DNA from: Flavobacteriales bacterium
Lineage (GTDB): Bacteria; Bacteroidota; Bacteroidia; Flavobacteriales_D; Crocinitomicaceae
Assembly (NCBI GenBank): GCA_009926905.1
Contig: RFNX01000212.1
Location: 1-9,871, forward strand
Direction: 5' to 3'
DNA: 9,871 nucleotides
The notes under the pieces were generated by a model. The model had not been told where the DNA came from and searched no databases. It was given only the letters and a program-made list of their open reading frames with translations. Made by a program: the position numbers and the translations under genes. Positions 7,938 through 9,871 of this stretch are shown here, piece after piece; positions within the stretch are counted from its first letter, which is position 1, and each line of letters starts with the position of its first letter.

Positions 7938-9529
7938 TAAAAGGGCGTTGAAATATTTAGTTCTTTACAAAATTTAGCTATTTCACTTTCGGTTGATTTT
8001 ATGTCTTTGTCCAACTCAACCAATTTACTAGAAACAGTATCTAAATCAATTTCTTCTTCCTCCTCAAAAGTATCAACATAGCGAGGTATGTTTAAATTGT
8101 AATCGTTTTCACGAATTTGTTCAAGCGAAGCAACAAAACTGTACTTATCTTCTGTTATTCTGTTTTGATAAGTGTTTATGATTTTATCAATATCTTCTTG
8201 TCGCAAATAGTTTTGAGTTCCTTTTGCATAGTGTTGGCTGGCATCAATAAAAACTACATCATTAGGGTTTTCTCTACATTTCTTGAAAACCATTATACAA
8301 GTTGGTATGTCAGTTCCAAAAAATATCTTTTCGGGTAATCCAATTACTGCATCTAAATAGTTTTTGTTTTCAATCAAAAATTTACGAATGTGTTGTTCTG
8401 CTCCACCTCTGAATAATGCACCGTGAGGGAGAACAATTGCCATTGTACCATTTTCGGCCATATGGTAAATCATATGTTGTACAAAGGCAAAATCGGCTTT
8501 GCTTGATGGTGCTAATTTTCCGTATTGGCTAAAGCGGTCATCACTTGTAAAAATAGGATTCGCACTCCATTTGGCAGAGAAAGGCGGATTGGCAACAATG
8601 GCTTCAAAAGGTAAATCGTCAATGTGTTGCGGATACTCCAAAGTATCTTCTTGCTTAATGTCAAATTGACGATAATGCACACCATGCAGAATCATATTCA
8701 TTCGGGCAAGGTTGTATGTAGTACGATTCATTTCTTGTCCGTAAAACATTGCTACATCTTTTACTTCTCTTGCCACTCGCAACAACAAAGAGCCTGAACC
8801 ACAAGTAGGGTCGTAAACCGATTTTAGTTTTTGCTTTCCTGTGGTAACAATCTTTGCCAATATTTTAGAAACTTCCTGCGGTGTATAAAATTCACCTGCT
8901 TTTTTCCCTGCACCGCTGGCGAATTGTCCAATCAAATATTCGTAAGCATCACCCAAAACATCTAATTCCGTGTTTTCCAACTTGAAATCAATCTTGTCAA
9001 GGTGCGTCAGCACCTTAGCAATAATTGTATTTCTTGCTTCGGGTGTTTTGCCCAATTTGGTACTGTTCAAATCCATATCTTCAAAGAGGTTGTCAAAGTC
9101 CTCTTCGCTGTCTGTACCCATTGTACTCAATTGGATGTTGGTCAGTATTTTTTGAAGGTCTTCAAGTATGAAGTTTGTTTTGCTTTCGTCAAATTGGTCA
9201 ATGTCTTCGTTGTTGCCCATTCCTCTTTTAGCCACTTCGGTAAAGAGTTCTTCGGGTCTAAGGAAGTAGCCCAATTTCTCCAAAGCTTCTTCTTTAATAG
9301 CTTCTAAAAAGTCGTTGGATTGTGCTGTTTTTGGTGTTATTTCACGAAACTTGATTTTGTCTTGTTTCAAGATGTCGTTAGCGAAAATTTCCATTTTCTC
9401 GCTCAGATATTTGTAGAAAATGAAGCCTAAAATATAGTCACGGAACTCGTCCGCATTCATTTTGCCTCTCAGCGTATTGGCTATATTCCAAAGTTGTTGT
9501 TCTAATACTCGTTTTTGGTCTTCACTCAT
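7937..9529 (-). CDS. hsdM: Type I DNA N6-adenine methyltransferase subunit (HsdM)
   Basis: 530 residues, typical for HsdM. It transfers a methyl group from S-adenosylmethionine to adenine in the target chosen by HsdS, protecting host DNA. Seen: the N-terminal helical domain (about 1-180, starting EQQLWNIANTLRGKMNADEFRDYILGFIF in two adjoining stretches), GEFYTP at 212-217, the SAM-binding motif DPTCGSGSLL at 240-249, and the catalytic NPPF motif at 314-317 preceded by FEAIVA. The C-terminus carries an acidic run (about 488-497) and a charged helix likely to contact HsdS. It is the first gene of the operon; its start follows a non-coding stretch, and its TAA overlaps the hsdS ATG by one base. 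Start choice: the ATG at 9529 gives the canonical family beginning, with a weak purine-rich AAAGAG eight bases upstream. Sampled GC is about 39%, close to hsdR, suggesting that these two form the older backbone. No motif is missing. Confidence 0.97.
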   Translation of the reverse strand: MSEDQKRVLEQQLWNIANTLRGKMNADEFRDYILGFIFYKYLSEKMEIFANDILKQDKIKFREITPKTAQSNDFLEAIKEEALEKLGYFLRPEELFTEVAKRGMGNNEDIDQFDESKTNFILEDLQKILTNIQLSTMGTDSEEDFDNLFEDMDLNSTKLGKTPEARNTIIAKVLTHLDKIDFKLENTELDVLGDAYEYLIGQFASGAGKKAGEFYTPQEVSKILAKIVTTGKQKLKSVYDPTCGSGSLLLRVAREVKDVAMFYGQEMNRTTYNLARMNMILHGVHYRQFDIKQEDTLEYPQHIDDLPFEAIVANPPFSAKWSANPIFTSDDRFSQYGKLAPSSKADFAFVQHMIYHMAENGTMAIVLPHGALFRGGAEQHIRKFLIENKNYLDAVIGLPEKIFFGTDIPTCIMVFKKCRENPNDVVFIDASQHYAKGTQNYLRQEDIDKIINTYQNRITEDKYSFVASLEQIRENDYNLNIPRYVDTFEEEEEIDLDTVSSKLVELDKDIKSTESEIAKFCKELNISTPF

Positions 9530-9537
9530 TTAAAATT

Positions 9538-9543
9538 CTCTTT
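9538..9543 (-). promoter_or_regulatory. Weak candidate ribosome binding site for hsdM
   Basis: On the minus strand the hexamer AAAGAG lies eight bases before the hsdM ATG. It is only a partial match to the anti-Shine-Dalgarno complement, but it is the best purine-rich stretch near the start. The four downstream genes have nothing comparable and rely on overlapping stop/start codons. Weak or absent Shine-Dalgarno sequences are common in Bacteroidota, so this may not be the real determinant. Confidence 0.3.
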
Positions 9544-9591
9544 ATTTATTGGTTCGCTAAATTACTTTTTATTGTCGGTGTTTCTGTCCGT

Positions 9592-9635
9592 GCGTTGGCT
9601 AAAAAATGGCTCTTTTGGTTTTTTGAGCGTTGGCT
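9592..9635. repeat. Direct repeat pair GCGTTGGCT, 35-base period
   Basis: The nine-base sequence GCGTTGGCT occurs at 9592-9600 and again at 9627-9635. The second copy forms part of the GAGC-GTTG-GCTC hairpin. It lies about 60 to 105 bases before the hsdM start. It could be a binding site pair or the remains of an intergenic repeat unit. Confidence 0.5.
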
Positions 9636-9656
9636 CGTGTGTTGGAAAAAACCAAA
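9614..9656. repeat. Nested inverted repeat in the hsdM leader
   Basis: A perfect 11-base inverted repeat: TTTGGTTTTTT at 9614-9624 and AAAAAACCAAA at 9646-9656, separated by 21 bases. Inside the loop is a second perfect small hairpin, GAGC-GTTG-GCTC (9625-9636). On the minus strand the structure is followed after a few bases by a T6 run (the A run at 9601-9606 on the plus strand), so it might act as a weak terminator or attenuator in front of hsdM. It could also be a protein-binding site or a dispersed intergenic repeat. The outer stem is mostly A-T pairs, so its stability is modest. Confidence 0.55.
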
Positions 9657-9667
9657 TGTGCCATTTG
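9653..9667. repeat. Small perfect inverted repeat overlapping the larger one
   Basis: CAAATG-TGC-CATTTG: six-base arms around a three-base loop. The left arm shares bases 9653-9656 with the right arm of the larger inverted repeat, so the two hairpins cannot both form fully in one RNA or single strand. Mutually exclusive structures of this kind are typical of attenuators, but no ligand or leader peptide is evident, so function is open. Confidence 0.45.
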
Positions 9668-9706
9668 TGCGGTGGCAATAGAAATTCAATTTTTTTTGTG
9701 CGGTGG
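9664..9706. repeat. Direct repeat pair TTTGTGCGGTGG, 31-base period
   Basis: The twelve-base sequence TTTGTGCGGTGG occurs at 9664-9675 and 9695-9706, three helical turns apart (31 bases). Identical GC-rich cores in an otherwise AT-rich stretch and near-integral helical spacing fit a dimeric regulator or a repeat element. No regulator gene is in the window. There are only two copies, so this is not a CRISPR array. Confidence 0.55.
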
Positions 9707-9871
9707 GGAAAAAATTAAAACACAGAAGGGTATGCAATGAGTGTCGGCTTACTCGTTGTCCGTTTGTTGTATCGTTTTTATGTCCGTATTCACTTGTCAA
9801 AATGGTTTACTTTTTCTCTATTTTTTAGTCGTCTGTTTGTTGTTGTCGGGTCGTCCTTTACACTTGCTGCC

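Larger units (their letters stand above)
9530..9871. other. Non-coding leader upstream of the operon
   Basis: 342 bases with no convincing gene. The short open frames here on either strand translate to low-complexity Asn/Thr/Lys/His-rich or Phe/Val/Gly-rich sequence with no recognisable domain. The stretch contains nested inverted repeats, two pairs of spaced direct repeats, an eight-T run at 9690-9697, and three copies of ACGGACA on the minus strand (9585-9591, 9757-9763, 9781-9787). The hsd promoter should lie here. I looked for the Bacteroidota-type pair (TTTG about 19 bases before TAnnTTTG) on the minus strand and found only partial matches, such as TAATTTTT and TAATTTAG without a well-spaced upstream box, so I name no promoter. 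The region could be a regulatory leader, an intergenic repeat cluster or a junction with neighbouring DNA. Confidence 0.7.

Noticed and set aside
9592..9706. CRISPR array or integron attC site
   Set aside because: Each direct repeat has only two copies of 9 or 12 bases, far below a CRISPR array. GTTGGCT does not fit the attC core GTTRRRY and no integrase is present.
9515..9718. Plus-strand open frame of 67 codons overlapping the hsdM start
   Set aside because: It is antisense to the hsdM start and runs through the repeats; there is no domain or ribosome binding site.
9546..9800. Minus-strand open frame of 84 codons upstream of hsdM
   Set aside because: The translation is rich in Asn, Thr, Lys, His and Phe with no domain, spans the repeats and hairpins, and has no ribosome binding site. 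It looks like read-through of non-coding sequence.
9795..9800. TTGACA on the minus strand as a sigma-70 type -35 box
   Set aside because: No TATAAT-like hexamer lies 16 to 18 bases downstream, and this promoter type is unusual in the suspected phylum.

Overview
The window holds one defence operon, read entirely on the minus strand, with a short non-coding leader in front of it. The DNA is AT-rich. None of the coupled genes has a clear Shine-Dalgarno sequence, and the protein style matches Bacteroidota (Flavobacteriia or Sphingobacteriia/Chitinophagia type). That placement is an inference from base composition and gene style; no phylogenetic marker is present.

In order of transcription (high to low coordinates), 9871-9530 is a non-coding leader with nested inverted repeats and two pairs of short direct repeats. 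It is followed by hsdM (9529-7937, type I DNA adenine methyltransferase), hsdS (7937-6705, two-domain specificity subunit), a Shedu/DUF4263-type nuclease gene (6705-5347), hsdR (5350-2438, type I restriction translocase/endonuclease) and an RloC-like gene (2438 to beyond position 1). The RloC-like product is an ABC ATPase with a CPLC zinc hook and a candidate anticodon-nuclease motif. It is cut by the window edge after 812 residues and was translated by hand from the sequence.

All four gene junctions overlap: TAATG, TAATG, ATGA and TGATG. The five genes therefore look like one transcript with translational coupling. HsdM, HsdS and HsdR make a complete type I restriction-modification enzyme. 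The Shedu-like nuclease sits inside the hsd core, between hsdS and hsdR. The RloC-like protein follows at the end, where it could act as a second line that disables tRNA when DNA restriction is blocked or DNA is damaged, as proposed for the PrrC/RloC families. The arrangement reads as a three-layer defence cassette: modification and restriction, an embedded nuclease, and a tRNA-targeting abortive effector.

Sampled base composition differs between genes: hsdM and hsdR near 40% GC, hsdS and the Shedu gene near 32-33%, rloC near 26%. This suggests that the accessory genes were recruited into an hsd backbone.
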